Positions 1 to 8,264 of a stretch of DNA of 64,000 nt are shown here, piece after piece. Under the pieces are notes generated by a model. That model searched no databases. It saw only the letters and a list, made by a program, of their open reading frames with translations, and was not told the DNA's origin. The position numbers and the translations under genes are program-made. Source of the DNA: CAVQBJ01 sp963724405 (lineage in GTDB: Bacteria; Actinomycetota; Thermoleophilia; Solirubrobacterales; Solirubrobacteraceae); assembly GCA_963724405.1 (NCBI GenBank), contig CAVRUQ010000012.1, forward strand, positions 186,001 through 250,000. Direction: 5' to 3'. How positions within the stretch are numbered: the first letter of the stretch is position 1; every line of letters begins with the position of its first letter.

Positions 1-531
1 GGTCGGGCTCTGGTGGCGCAACCACCCGTCGAAGGCCGAGCGCCTCTGTGCGGCGGTCATGTAGGGGACCTCGCCAGCGGCCGGGTAGGTGGTACCCGTG
101 ATGGTGTCAGTTCCGGAGGTGAGCGCCGAGGAGGCCGTTGCGGCCGGGTTGCCGGCGGCCGGGTTGCCGGTGTGCCACGTGTAGATGGAGAGCAACCCGT
201 GTCCGGCCATGGCCTGCCGGCTCTCGGGCACCGTGATCTGGACGCTCTGGGAGTCGGCGCCGCAGACCGCGCTCACGGCGTAGGTGCCGGCCGCGGCGAG
301 TGGGTCCAGGTCGATGTTGAAGGTGGCCTGGGCGCCGCCGAAGGTCCCGTTGTCCTCGTACATCTGCCCGTCGACTGTGACCTCGCAGCTCGTGGCGCCG
401 GCGGTCGGGAGGGTCAGCGTGAGGGTCTGGGACCCGGGTGCGGCCGTCTGGGCGCTCGCCGCGTTGGCCAGGCCGAGGAGCAACGTCGCCGCGGCGAGGC
501 CGCCGCGGCGCAGCTGGAGAGGCAGGCGCAT
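1..531 (-). CDS. Secreted protein of unknown function (C-terminus beyond window)
   Basis: A minus-strand frame of 177 codons opens with ATG at 531 and is still open at the window edge, so the C-terminus is missing. AGGAG six bases before the ATG supports the start. The first ~28 residues form a Sec signal peptide: basic MRLPLQLRRGG, a hydrophobic core, then a small-residue site before QTAAPG. The mature part looks beta-rich with two cysteines (about residues 49 and 90) that could form a disulfide, as in an Ig-like fold. I do not recognise a family. Export to the cell surface or medium is the only inference supported. Confidence 0.6.
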   Translation of the reverse strand, partial: MRLPLQLRRGGLAAATLLLGLANAASAQTAAPGSQTLTLTLPTAGATSCEVTVDGQMYEDNGTFGGAQATFNIDLDPLAAAGTYAVSAVCGADSQSVQITVPESRQAMAGHGLLSIYTWHTGNPAAGNPAATASSALTSGTDTITGTTYPAAGEVPYMTAAQRRSAFDGWLRHQSPT

Positions 532-672
532 GGCTCCTGCATCGGCTGCTCGTCGACACCCACTCGCGCGCAGCGGGGGAACAGCAGACGGATGGTCTGA
601 CGGGTCTGGCGCGCGGTCGTTGTCGTTGCGGGCGCGCCGGCGGGGCCGCGACGGGGGCGGCTCCGCCGGGCC

Positions 673-1338
673 TCAGCGGCTGTAGGCGGGCACCGGCGGA
701 AGCTCTGTGCCGTTGGCGACGGCATCGACGACGCCCTGGGCGTCGGCCGCCCGGTACTCCTCGCCGTACACCGCGCCGTGGCGGCGTGGAGCCTCCATCA
801 CCCGGCAGGTCTCGGTCCCGCCGAGATCGACGGGCAGGTATCCCATGTCGGTGATGAGCGTCGCGACGAGCCGCTTGGCCTCGCCGTCATCGCCGCAGAT
901 CCACTGCACGACTCGATCGCCGTCCTCGCGGTCCGCAGCCTGGATCTGGAAGCCCGAGGTCAGGGTGTTGAACGATTTCGTGTAGCGGGCCCCCGGCATG
1001 CGCCGGGCGTTGAACGCCGCCGCGGTCTGTCCCGGCGCCGGCATCGGTCCCGATCCGAACTGGTTGGTCGTGTCGATGACGATCTTGCCGCTCAGGTCGC
1101 CCGCCGCATCCAGGGCCGCGGAGATCGCGCCCCACGGCACCGAGAGGATCACGACGTCGCCGAAGGCCACGGCGTCCGCCGGGCTCCCGACCGACGCGCG
1201 TTCCCCGAGCTCGGACGCGAGGCTGTCCAGCTTGGACGGGTCCGTGGAGAAGGACAGCATGACCTCGTGGCCGCCGTCGACCGCCTGCCGCGCGCAGTTA
1301 CCGCCGATGCGGCCCGCGCCGATGATGCCGATCCGCAT
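673..1338 (-). CDS. NAD(P)-binding F420-dependent-oxidoreductase-like protein
   Basis: A 221-residue Rossmann protein of the COG2085 type (NADP oxidoreductase, coenzyme F420-dependent). It starts MRIGIIGAGRIGG with the dinucleotide motif GAGRIG at residues 7-12. VILSVPWGAI, near residue 70, and IVIDTTNQFG are typical of this fold. Length and layout fit the family, but such proteins include F420:NADP reductases and many dehydrogenases of unknown substrate, so the reaction cannot be named. A GGGGG tract lies shortly before the ATG. It is convergent with a LysR remnant and probably a single-gene unit. A relative of the same superfamily lies at 24102-24755. Confidence 0.8.
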   Translation of the reverse strand: MRIGIIGAGRIGGNCARQAVDGGHEVMLSFSTDPSKLDSLASELGERASVGSPADAVAFGDVVILSVPWGAISAALDAAGDLSGKIVIDTTNQFGSGPMPAPGQTAAAFNARRMPGARYTKSFNTLTSGFQIQAADREDGDRVVQWICGDDGEAKRLVATLITDMGYLPVDLGGTETCRVMEAPRRHGAVYGEEYRAADAQGVVDAVANGTELPPVPAYSR

Positions 1339-1390
1339 GTCAAACCCCCAGGGCTTCGATGACCATCTGTGCGACCTTGCGGCCCGAGTA

Positions 1391-1606
1391 TTGCTGGATC
1401 TCCGCTACTTCGTCGGCGTCGCCGAGGAGCTGCACTTCGGACGCGCGGCGGCGCGTCTGTACATATCCCAGCCGGGACTCTCGCGGGCCATGGCCAGGCT
1501 GGAGCGCGAGCGGGTCACAGGCCGCGGTTTCGTCCGCGTCGACCGACGCGAGTGCCCCGACGCCCGCCGGGCGAGCGCCGGGACACCTGCTCGAGCCGGT
1601 CGCGGG
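1391..1606 (+). pseudogene. LysR-type regulator, N-terminal remnant
   Basis: The plus frame from about 1391 encodes LDLRYFVGVAEEL, then HFGRAAARLYISQPGLSRA and MARLERE, which is the helix-turn-helix opening of a LysR regulator. After about 45 residues the frame is lost. A second frame continues with PTPAGRAPGHLLEPV, like the usual TPAGRALL region, so at least one frameshift is present. The effector-binding domain is absent because the VOC gene on the other strand begins to occupy the sequence at 1607. It is a dead remnant; adjacency to the divergent reductase gene suggests it once regulated that gene. Confidence 0.6.
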
Positions 1607-2497
1607 CTATGCGGCCGTGACCGTGGATTCGGCCTGGGCGCCGAGGTCCTTGTTCTCCGGGACGAACTTGCTCGCGATGAACGTTGCGCCCTGCGGATCG
1701 CTGATGACCGTCATCCGGACCCACGGGGCGTCGAACGGCGGGACGAGGACACGGCCGCCGAGCTGCGCGGCTCGATCGGCCGTCGCGTCGGCGTCATCGA
1801 CGGCGAACGTCACGCCCCAATGCGCCGGCGTGTCGGGTTGGTCGGGCGCGATCGGGTTGAGCGCCGCGACCACGTCCTCGAAGCCCGCCGGAGCGCCGGT
1901 CTCCGCCATGCGCTGCCGGAGGCCCGGGTCGCGCTGCTCCAGGAAGTCGCCGTAGCCCGGCTGCCGCCACATCCCGGCTCCGGGTCCGAGGCCGAGCGTC
2001 TGCCATCCGAACACCGAGCCGTAGAAGGCCTTCGCGCCGTCGGCGTCGCGGGTATTGAGGGTGTTGAAGTTCAACGAGCCGGGCTCGTTGACGATCTGCG
2101 CGCCCTTGTGCTCGTTCGCCTGCCAGACGCAGAACGCGGCCCCCTCGGGGTCCGTGCACACCGCCATCCGACCCGCGTTCATGACGTCGAAGGGCTCCGT
2201 CAGGACGCGGCCGTCGGCATCCTTGACCCTCGAGGCGGTTTCGTCGGCGCTCTCGACCCAGATGTAGGTGTTCCAGGCCGCGGTCGGTGGCCCACCCTCC
2301 GGCTGTGACCCGACGGCAGCCACGTCGCCGCCGCGGAGGCGAGCGATGAAGTACTGACCGCCCGAGCCCCGAGGCATTGCGTCTTCCAATTCCCATCCGA
2401 ACAGGCCACCGTAGAAGGCGACGGCGGCCTCCGGATCGGGCTGCCTCGTGTCGATCCAGCACGGCACGCCGGGTAGGTATCCGTCTCGCTCGAGCAT
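1607..2497 (-). CDS. Two-domain VOC (glyoxalase-fold) protein
   Basis: A 296-residue protein made of two vicinal-oxygen-chelate domains. The first has CWIDTRQPDPEAAVAFYGGL and FGWELED; the second has NTRDADGAKAFYGSVFGW. Each ends in a DPEGA or DPQGA strand typical of the fold. The start at 2497 (MLERDGYLPG) is preceded by AGAAGGGAG, better supported than an in-frame ATG nine codons upstream. Two-domain proteins of this kind are common in actinobacteria; substrates are usually unknown, and few metal-ligand residues can be assigned here. It is transcribed alone and its 3' end overlaps the LysR remnant. Confidence 0.82.
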   Translation of the reverse strand: MLERDGYLPGVPCWIDTRQPDPEAAVAFYGGLFGWELEDAMPRGSGGQYFIARLRGGDVAAVGSQPEGGPPTAAWNTYIWVESADETASRVKDADGRVLTEPFDVMNAGRMAVCTDPEGAAFCVWQANEHKGAQIVNEPGSLNFNTLNTRDADGAKAFYGSVFGWQTLGLGPGAGMWRQPGYGDFLEQRDPGLRQRMAETGAPAGFEDVVAALNPIAPDQPDTPAHWGVTFAVDDADATADRAAQLGGRVLVPPFDAPWVRMTVISDPQGATFIASKFVPENKDLGAQAESTVTAA

Positions 2498-2658
2498 TGC
2501 GCTCCCTTCTGGCTTTGTTGGCATCGCGAGGGAGCCTAGGTGCCGCTTAGGTCAGGGGGTGTCCTCAATGATCGCCGCTTGTCGATCCCCCGGATCCGAG
2601 CGCCGGGGCGGGCGCGTAGGGTTGGGATCGGACCTGGTACGGCGTCGACGGTGGAGGT

Positions 2659-3564
2659 GTGGCGATGGTGTTGATTCTCGGTGCCACCGGGATGTTCGGC
2701 GGTCGCGTGCTCCGCGAGACCGCGACACGCGGGGCACCCGTGCGCGCGTTGGTGCATTCCCCGGCGCGAGCGCCCGAGCTCCGGCGCGCGGGCGTCGAGG
2801 TTGCCATCGGTGATCTGGACGAGCCCGACGGCCTGGCCGCTGCCTTCGACGGCGTGGACGTCGTCTTCCTCGTGTCCCCGATGGACGATCGAATCGAGAT
2901 TCGCGAGGGCAATGCCCTGCGGGCGGCACAGCAGGCCGGCGTGCGGCGTGTCGTCAAGCTCTATGGTGCCGTGCGCCACCGGGGCGATCCCCTCGACGTC
3001 CTGCACCAGGCCAGCATCGAGGCGATCCGGGCATCGGGGCTGAGCTGGGCGCTCGTCTCGCCCAACTCGGTGATGGAGACGAGCCTCCTGTCCCAGGCGG
3101 ACGGCATCAAGCAGGCGGGGGCCATGTTCGGTTCGGCCGGCAGCGGACGGATCGGGCTCGTCGCCGCCGACGACGTCGCGCGGGCGGCGGCGGTGGTGCT
3201 CACGGAGCGAGACGAGTCAGGCGTCAACTATGAGCTCACGGGTCCGAGTGCGCTGACGATGGCCGAGGTGGCGGCCACGATGAGCGAGGTGCTCGGCCGC
3301 CCGATCGGTTACGTGGACATGCCCGAGGACGAGTTCCGTTCGCTTCTGGTCCAGGAGGCCGGGGTCCCGGAGGAGGTCGTCGACATCGAGATCCTCCTGC
3401 ATTTCGCGGCCTGGAAGCGCGGCGACGCGAACCTCGTCACCGACACGTACCGAGAGCTCACGGGTCAAGCCCCGACGAGCCTGGCCGAATGGGTGTCCCT
3501 CAACCGGGACGCGTTCGAAGCGCCGGCATCCGAGGCGAACGCGACGGCAGGCGGCGTGGCCTGA
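2659..3564 (+). CDS. NmrA-like NAD(P)-binding protein
   Basis: A 301-residue atypical SDR/NmrA-family protein. The N-terminal Rossmann motif is LILGATGMFGG (residues 5-15), followed by the usual VRALVHSPAR segment and GDLDEPDGLAAAFDGVDVVF. The family has no Ser-Tyr-Lys triad and includes quinone reductases and redox-sensing regulators. The C-terminal half with TGPSALTMAEVAATMSEVLG is the common substrate-side region. Translation starts at GTG 2659 after GGTGGAG. The gene stands alone between the VOC gene and msrA. A CGGCCGC-T-GCGGCCG palindrome follows the stop and may contribute to termination. Confidence 0.82.
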   Translation: MAMVLILGATGMFGGRVLRETATRGAPVRALVHSPARAPELRRAGVEVAIGDLDEPDGLAAAFDGVDVVFLVSPMDDRIEIREGNALRAAQQAGVRRVVKLYGAVRHRGDPLDVLHQASIEAIRASGLSWALVSPNSVMETSLLSQADGIKQAGAMFGSAGSGRIGLVAADDVARAAAVVLTERDESGVNYELTGPSALTMAEVAATMSEVLGRPIGYVDMPEDEFRSLLVQEAGVPEEVVDIEILLHFAAWKRGDANLVTDTYRELTGQAPTSLAEWVSLNRDAFEAPASEANATAGGVA

Positions 3565-3760
3565 CGACCGGCCGCTGCGGCCGCCGGTTCGGACGGTTCT
3601 CGCGCGCCGCGACGGCGACCGAGCGGCCGCCTCGAGCCCGCGGCCGACCGTAACGCGCAGGCCCGGCACCGAGACTGTGTCGGTGACGAGAAACGGAGCC
3701 GTGGCCCCGTATCGGCGGTTCCCCCGTCTCGTCCATCACACTCGCCGGAAGGACGAACTC

Positions 3761-4327
3761 ATGTTGAACAACGACACGCCACAGACTCAGGCCCCAGCGG
3801 CCGCGCCCGCCGACCCCACGGGCCGGGCCACCGACACGGGCCGACCGGGCGAGCAGCGGGCCACGTTCGCCGCCGGGTGCTTCTGGGGCATCGAGACCGC
3901 ATTTCGCGAGGTCGAAGGCGTGCTGAGAACGTCCGTCGGCTACACCGGCGGCGATGTGGACGGCCCGACCTACGATCAGGTCTGCCGCGGGAACACCGGG
4001 CACGCCGAGGCCGTCGAGGTCAGGTTCGACCCCGCGCGGTGCACGTACGACGACCTGCTGGGGGTCTTCTGGACCATCCACGATCCGACCTCGCGCGGAC
4101 ACCAGGGCTGGGACATCGGAGACCAGTACCGCTCGGCGATCTTCACGCACACGCCGGAGCAGCAGCGGCTGGCCGAGGCGTCGCGCGAGACCGAGCAGCA
4201 GTCGCTCGCCCGCCCGATCGCCACCGAGATCCTGCCCGCGTCGAACTTCCACCGCGCCGAGGAGTATCACCAGCGCTACTTCGAGAAGAACGGCGGCGTC
4301 CTGTGCCTGGCGAGCACGTTACGCTGA
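3761..4327 (+). CDS. msrA: Peptide-methionine (S)-S-oxide reductase MsrA
   Basis: A 188-residue cytoplasmic enzyme that reduces methionine-S-sulfoxide in proteins, with thioredoxin as usual reductant. The catalytic motif is AGCFWGIE with Cys near residue 40. Other family signatures are SVGYTGG, GHAEAVEV, TIHDPTS, DIGDQYRSAIF and HRAEEYHQRYFEKN. A C-terminal resolving cysteine is present in GGVLCLAS. GGAAGGA eight bases before ATG 3761 decides the start; an in-frame GTG upstream lacks a ribosome site. The N-terminal ~35 residues are Ala/Pro-rich and extra to the core fold. It is convergent with the next gene, leaving only 27 bp between stops. Confidence 0.95.
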   Translation: MLNNDTPQTQAPAAAPADPTGRATDTGRPGEQRATFAAGCFWGIETAFREVEGVLRTSVGYTGGDVDGPTYDQVCRGNTGHAEAVEVRFDPARCTYDDLLGVFWTIHDPTSRGHQGWDIGDQYRSAIFTHTPEQQRLAEASRETEQQSLARPIATEILPASNFHRAEEYHQRYFEKNGGVLCLASTLR

Positions 4328-4354
4328 TCGCATCTCCGCTGCTGGCGCGGCCGG

Positions 4355-5332
4355 TTACGCGAAGAGCAGAATCCCGACGGCGGCAGAGGCAGCGACGGCG
4401 GCTACGGCGGTGGCTCCGACCGACACGCGTAGCCGCTGCGTCGAGCTCTTGGCCTCCATCAGCGGGTCCAGGTCGGCGTAGGCCGGAGCGCTGGACGGCA
4501 GCGCTTGCGAGATCCCGGGAGACCCAAAGCTCGCGAAGTTGCTCTCGATGAGCATCACCGCGTCAGCCACCAACGCGACGAACGCTGTGATGCCGAACAG
4601 CACCTGCCACACGGTCGGCAGTGTCTGCACCGAACTTCGGGTCGCGACGAGGCCACCCACTCCCAGAAGGGTGAGCATCGCGGTGAATGCGGTTCCCCAA
4701 CCCTTCGCGGAGGTTTGCGCGTCTGTCAGTGCTTGGCCCACTTCCGCGTAAGCGGCGTCCGCCGCCGGCCAGCAGCGTGATGCATCTTCGGCGGAGACGA
4801 CGGCCACCTTCGCCTTCTCGCGATTCTTCGGGTTCGGGTCATATGTGACGGCAAGAAGCCATTCCGATCCGCAGCCGAAGACCCCGGACGCGCGTGCGTC
4901 TGTGTCGGAGGCTGAGCCTGCGTGGGACGCGGGGGTCTTCGTGGAAGGACCCTTCTCCTGGGGGGCATGGTTGTCCACGCAGGCGCACCGGAGAACGGTT
5001 ATTACCGTCCGATCGCCCGTATCGCCATGCCTGCCGGGGGGTCTAGCGGGGATGAGGGGACGGAAGTCGCGCAGACGGGTCCGGTAGTCCCAGCGCAGCT
5101 TTGCCTGATCGGCGCTTGATGCATGTGGCGAGAGCTGGTCGGCCGCGCACACCGCGTATGTCTCGTGCCAGCAACTCGGGCACTTACCAAAGATGTGGAA
5201 GCCCGGGCGATCAGCGAGCTCGTGACGGTCATTGTCGAAATGCTCGTTCGCGTCGAAGTCGGACGGGAGGTTGATCCGCTCCTCTCGGTATGCGCCCAAG
5301 GCCTTCGACGGGTCGGCGGGCGATCCTGACAC
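4355..5332 (-). CDS. Zinc-ribbon protein with three C-terminal membrane segments
   Basis: A 325-residue protein I cannot assign to a family. Residues 51-54 are CPSC, with a further cysteine at 62 and a CAC pair near 115, so a zinc ribbon is likely. The C-terminal third holds three predicted membrane helices (about 232-255, 262-285 and 301-325), the last ending at the C-terminus. GTG 5332 is chosen because GAGGAG lies seven bases upstream; the frame is open further upstream but that part looks non-coding. The layout of cytosolic metal site plus membrane anchor recalls regulatory or stress proteins. No partner gene is adjacent. Confidence 0.5.
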   Translation of the reverse strand: MSGSPADPSKALGAYREERINLPSDFDANEHFDNDRHELADRPGFHIFGKCPSCWHETYAVCAADQLSPHASSADQAKLRWDYRTRLRDFRPLIPARPPGRHGDTGDRTVITVLRCACVDNHAPQEKGPSTKTPASHAGSASDTDARASGVFGCGSEWLLAVTYDPNPKNREKAKVAVVSAEDASRCWPAADAAYAEVGQALTDAQTSAKGWGTAFTAMLTLLGVGGLVATRSSVQTLPTVWQVLFGITAFVALVADAVMLIESNFASFGSPGISQALPSSAPAYADLDPLMEAKSSTQRLRVSVGATAVAAVAASAAVGILLFA

Positions 5333-5772
5333 GATCAGACTCCTCTGACGCGAGTGCCGCGATATGCGCACCACGGCGACAGGTGTCCCGGCGCTCCAGT
5401 CATGCGCGGCAGCCACCGTACGGAGTCGGACCACAGCTGCCGAAGTCGACGCCTGGGGGTCGGTGAATGCCGCAAGAGCCGAATCCCGGAGATGAGGGCA
5501 AAGAGGCAGTGCCGAAGTCAGCTTCAGTAGAGCGCAAGCCACAGAGCACTCACGCTTGCCACAGTGAATGCCGCGGTGAGCTTAGGTGCGTCGCCGCCAG
5601 GCCGCCTCCGTATCAACTACCGGTTCAGCCGATAGCCGGCGCACGCGCGCGTGCTTCATCGGCTCGACCCGAAGCAGCCGGCGCGCTCGCGCTCGCTTTG
5701 CAACTCGGCGAGAGGGCGCTGGGCCGACCGGCGTGTCCGGCGCGCGACCTCGGCCCGACCGGTCCCCGGCGA
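5333..5772. other. Gene-poor stretch
   Basis: This stretch lies between the divergent-looking starts and stops of the zinc-ribbon gene and the TehA-like gene. I see no coding frame with a credible start, no repeat and no RNA gene. Open frames crossing it are opposite-strand images of the TehA-like gene. Confidence 0.4.
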
Positions 5773-6861
5773 TCAGCGGATCTCGCCCACCGCGATGGCG
5801 CCCATCGGGGTCGGCTGGATGACGCCGGCAACCGTGCGGGCCGCCACGATGACCCAGCCGGCCACCAGCGCGACGAACAGGACAGGCGCGGCGAAGTGCA
5901 GGACGACGCTCCCCGTGCGGAGCGCGAGCCCGCTCGTGGCGGTCACGACGGTGCCGATCGGGAAGGTGAAGCTCCACCAGGAGGGAGTGAACGGCAGTCC
6001 CTCGCGGAGCGTGCGAGCGGTGATCAGCGTGACCAGCGCCAGCCAGAGAATCGCGAAGCCCCAGACAGGCACGCCGTACAGGAGCGCGAAGATCCGCACC
6101 CCGGCGGCATCGACGCGGGTGAGCGCCGTGGGAGCCACGCGGGCCAGAAGCACGGCGGCGGTCACCGACTGCCCGAGCGGTCCGAGCAGGATCCACAGCG
6201 TCGGCCGCAGCGCCGGCTCGGGGACGCCGTGGTGCGTCAGGCGGGCCCACAGCAGGGTGGCGACCAGGCCGGAGGCGATGGCGGCGATGCCGAACAGGCC
6301 GAGGCATCCGAGCAGGAGCGTCAGTCGCGCCTGGCCGGCGGGCGCGTAGGGCACGAGCAGCGCGCCCGTCGCGGCGGAGACCATCGGCGGTACCACCGGC
6401 ATCAGCCAGGTGGCCGAGGCGTCGCGCGGCGCCAGCTCATAGCGGGTGAACATCAGGTACGGCACGGCGGCGGCGCTGACGAGTCCCCCGAGCGTGCCCG
6501 CGATCCAGAGCGTCCAATCGACCGCAAGGGCGGTCTGCAGGCCGACGAGGTCGCGCCCGACGAGCAGCGCTCCGGCGCCCACCGTCAGCAGCGCCATCGG
6601 CGGCGCGCCGTAGAACGGCGCGTGGACCGGGTCGTCGGCGAACCCGCGCGCGGTCGCACGGTGGCGGACGGCATGGGCGACCCAGGCGAAGGAGAGGATC
6701 GCCAGCCAGCCGGCGGCGAGGAGCCAGACCGCGAGGGCGCCGCGCCGGATCGCGAGGCCGGCGCCCGGAAGGGTGACGGCGGCGGTGGCGACGATGCCGG
6801 TGCCCATCACGGACGTGAACCAGCGCGGCGAGATGCGCTGCACGACGCTGCCGGCGCTCAT
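5773..6861 (-). CDS. SLAC1/TehA-family membrane transporter
   Basis: A 362-residue integral membrane protein with about ten helices, fitting the voltage-dependent anion channel/TehA/Mae1 family. FTSVMGTGIVA close to the N-terminus is the family's typical opening, and SWWSFTFPIGT is the conserved C-terminal segment. Members move tellurite, C4-dicarboxylates, sulfite or small anions; the substrate cannot be read from sequence. ATG 6861 overlaps the stop of the upstream small gene in an ATGA junction, so the two are translationally coupled. A LysR regulator is divergent 370 bp away across the small gene and is the likely controller. Confidence 0.85.
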   Translation of the reverse strand: MSAGSVVQRISPRWFTSVMGTGIVATAAVTLPGAGLAIRRGALAVWLLAAGWLAILSFAWVAHAVRHRATARGFADDPVHAPFYGAPPMALLTVGAGALLVGRDLVGLQTALAVDWTLWIAGTLGGLVSAAAVPYLMFTRYELAPRDASATWLMPVVPPMVSAATGALLVPYAPAGQARLTLLLGCLGLFGIAAIASGLVATLLWARLTHHGVPEPALRPTLWILLGPLGQSVTAAVLLARVAPTALTRVDAAGVRIFALLYGVPVWGFAILWLALVTLITARTLREGLPFTPSWWSFTFPIGTVVTATSGLALRTGSVVLHFAAPVLFVALVAGWVIVAARTVAGVIQPTPMGAIAVGEIR

Positions 6862-7133
6862 CGCTCGTGCTCGTTGTCGTCGAGCATGTGCACGGTCACG
6901 TGGACGAGCCCGACGACGGCGAAGACCATGACCAGGAACGGGATGACCGCGCCGACGGCGCCGAACGGGAGGCTGAGCGCAACGGCGGCCACGACGGCCA
7001 GGACGCCGGCGAAGATCCCGACCAGAGGAGCCAGGCTTGACGGAGCGCGGTGCTGACGCTCGCGGCGCACGGTGCGCACCCCGCGGCGGGCGAGGGTCCG
7101 TGGGGCGGGACGATGCAAGGTGGTGGTGGACAT
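6858..7133 (-). CDS. Small two-helix membrane protein
   Basis: A 91-residue protein starting MSTTTLHRPAPRTLARR at 7133, with GGAGGT seven bases upstream. The N-terminal third is basic and Arg-rich. Two adjoining hydrophobic stretches follow (around LVGIFAGVLAVVAAVAL and AVIPFLVMVFAVVGLVHVTV), then an acidic/basic tail HMLDDNEHER. It belongs to no family I recognise. It overlaps the start of the TehA-like transporter by four bases, which suggests a subunit or assembly partner made in fixed ratio with the transporter. Confidence 0.7.
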   Translation of the reverse strand: MSTTTLHRPAPRTLARRGVRTVRRERQHRAPSSLAPLVGIFAGVLAVVAAVALSLPFGAVGAVIPFLVMVFAVVGLVHVTVHMLDDNEHER

Positions 7134-7216
7134 GAGACTGACCTCCGGTGCGGGGTTGATTCGTCGGTCGATCGTCCACCCGAATGAGGTGTCGAGCCAG
7201 TCCACTCAGGCATCTA

Positions 7217-7235
7217 GCATTCCCGTCTGGAATGC
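7217..7235. promoter_or_regulatory. Perfect palindrome, probable LysR-type operator
   Basis: GCATTCC-CGTCT-GGAATGC is a perfect inverted repeat with seven-base arms, within the 98 bp separating the transporter operon from the LysR gene. It contains the T-N11-A layout that LysR regulators favour. It overlaps the proposed LysR start codon (7232), so binding should repress the regulator's own expression and could act on the divergent operon. Confidence 0.5.
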
Positions 7236-8146
7236 CCATTGGGGACCCGCTACCCGGTCGAGATCTGGCCGCGTTCGTGACGGCCGTCGAGACCGGCACC
7301 GTCCAGGGCGCCGCCGACGCGCTCGACCTCACCCAATCGGCGGCGACGAAGCGCCTGCAGGCGCTCGAGCGCCGCGTCGGGCGCCCGCTGCTGCGGCGCA
7401 GCTCGAGCGGTGTGCGCCCGACCAACGCCGGAGCCGCCCTCTACCCCCTGGCCCGCGAGGCGCTGGCCACGCTTCAGCGCGCCGAGACGGCCGTCATGGC
7501 TCCGGGCGATGCTCCGCTGCTCCGCCTCCAGGCCAGCCGGACGGTCGGCGAAACGCTGCTGCCCGCGTGGCTCGCCTCGTTCCGAGCGCAGGCACCCCCC
7601 TACCGAGTGGCGGCCACGGTCACGAACTCCGAGCAGGTCGTGCACGCGGTGCGCGACGGCGACGCGGAGATCGGCTTCATCGAGGGACCCGCGGGGAGCC
7701 TGCACGGACTGCAGGATCTGGTCGTCGCCGAGGACGAGATTCATGTCGTTGTCGGCGCCGATCACCCCTGGGCGCGCCGGCGGGCGATCCGGCCGGCCGA
7801 CCTCACCGGCCAGCCGTATCTCGCGCGCGAGCCGGGATCCGGCACGCGCGGCGTGGCCGATCTGATCCTGGCGGAGGCCGGCGTTCATCTGCGGCCCGCG
7901 CTGGAGATCTCGAGCTCGGAGGGACTCAAGCGTGCGGTCGCATCGGACGGCTTCACATTGTTGTCCGAGCGGGTGGTGGCCACCGAGGTGGCCATCGGGA
8001 CGCACTGCATGGTGCCCATGCCGAGTCTCGTGATGCGCCGGTCCCTGCGTGCCGTGCGCCGCCGCCGCCCGGCGCTCGTCGGTCCGGCCCGGACGTTCTG
8101 GCGCTGGCTGGAACGAGCGACGGCCGCGGAGCGGGGCGACGGCTAG
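7232..8146 (+). CDS. LysR-family transcriptional regulator
   Basis: A 304-residue regulator. The N-terminal helix-turn-helix is intact: DLAAFVTAVETGTVQGAA, then DLTQSAATKRLQALERRVG, with the usual LLRRSSSGVRPTNAG wing. A type-2 periplasmic-binding-like effector domain follows, with LREP-like REPGSGTRGVADLIL in the ligand pocket. ATG 7232 is the earliest in-frame ATG that keeps normal family length; it lacks a ribosome site and sits inside a palindrome, so a leaderless mRNA or a slightly later start is possible. Divergence from the small membrane/TehA-like operon indicates that operon as target. Confidence 0.85.
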   Translation: MPIGDPLPGRDLAAFVTAVETGTVQGAADALDLTQSAATKRLQALERRVGRPLLRRSSSGVRPTNAGAALYPLAREALATLQRAETAVMAPGDAPLLRLQASRTVGETLLPAWLASFRAQAPPYRVAATVTNSEQVVHAVRDGDAEIGFIEGPAGSLHGLQDLVVAEDEIHVVVGADHPWARRRAIRPADLTGQPYLAREPGSGTRGVADLILAEAGVHLRPALEISSSEGLKRAVASDGFTLLSERVVATEVAIGTHCMVPMPSLVMRRSLRAVRRRRPALVGPARTFWRWLERATAAERGDG

Positions 8147-8264
8147 GCCGGCTGACGCTCCTGGGTCGCCTCGGTCGGGTGGACAGCTCACCGTTGGGGA
8201 AGGGCGTTCTCAGACCGCTCTTTTCGACCGCCTCAGCCGTCGGACGGCACACCAGACGCTCGAG

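Noticed and set aside
5467..7056. Long plus-strand frame opposite the TehA-like gene
   Set aside because: Highly charged, repetitive Arg/Gly/Glu composition typical of the antisense image of a membrane protein gene; no domain and no ribosome site.
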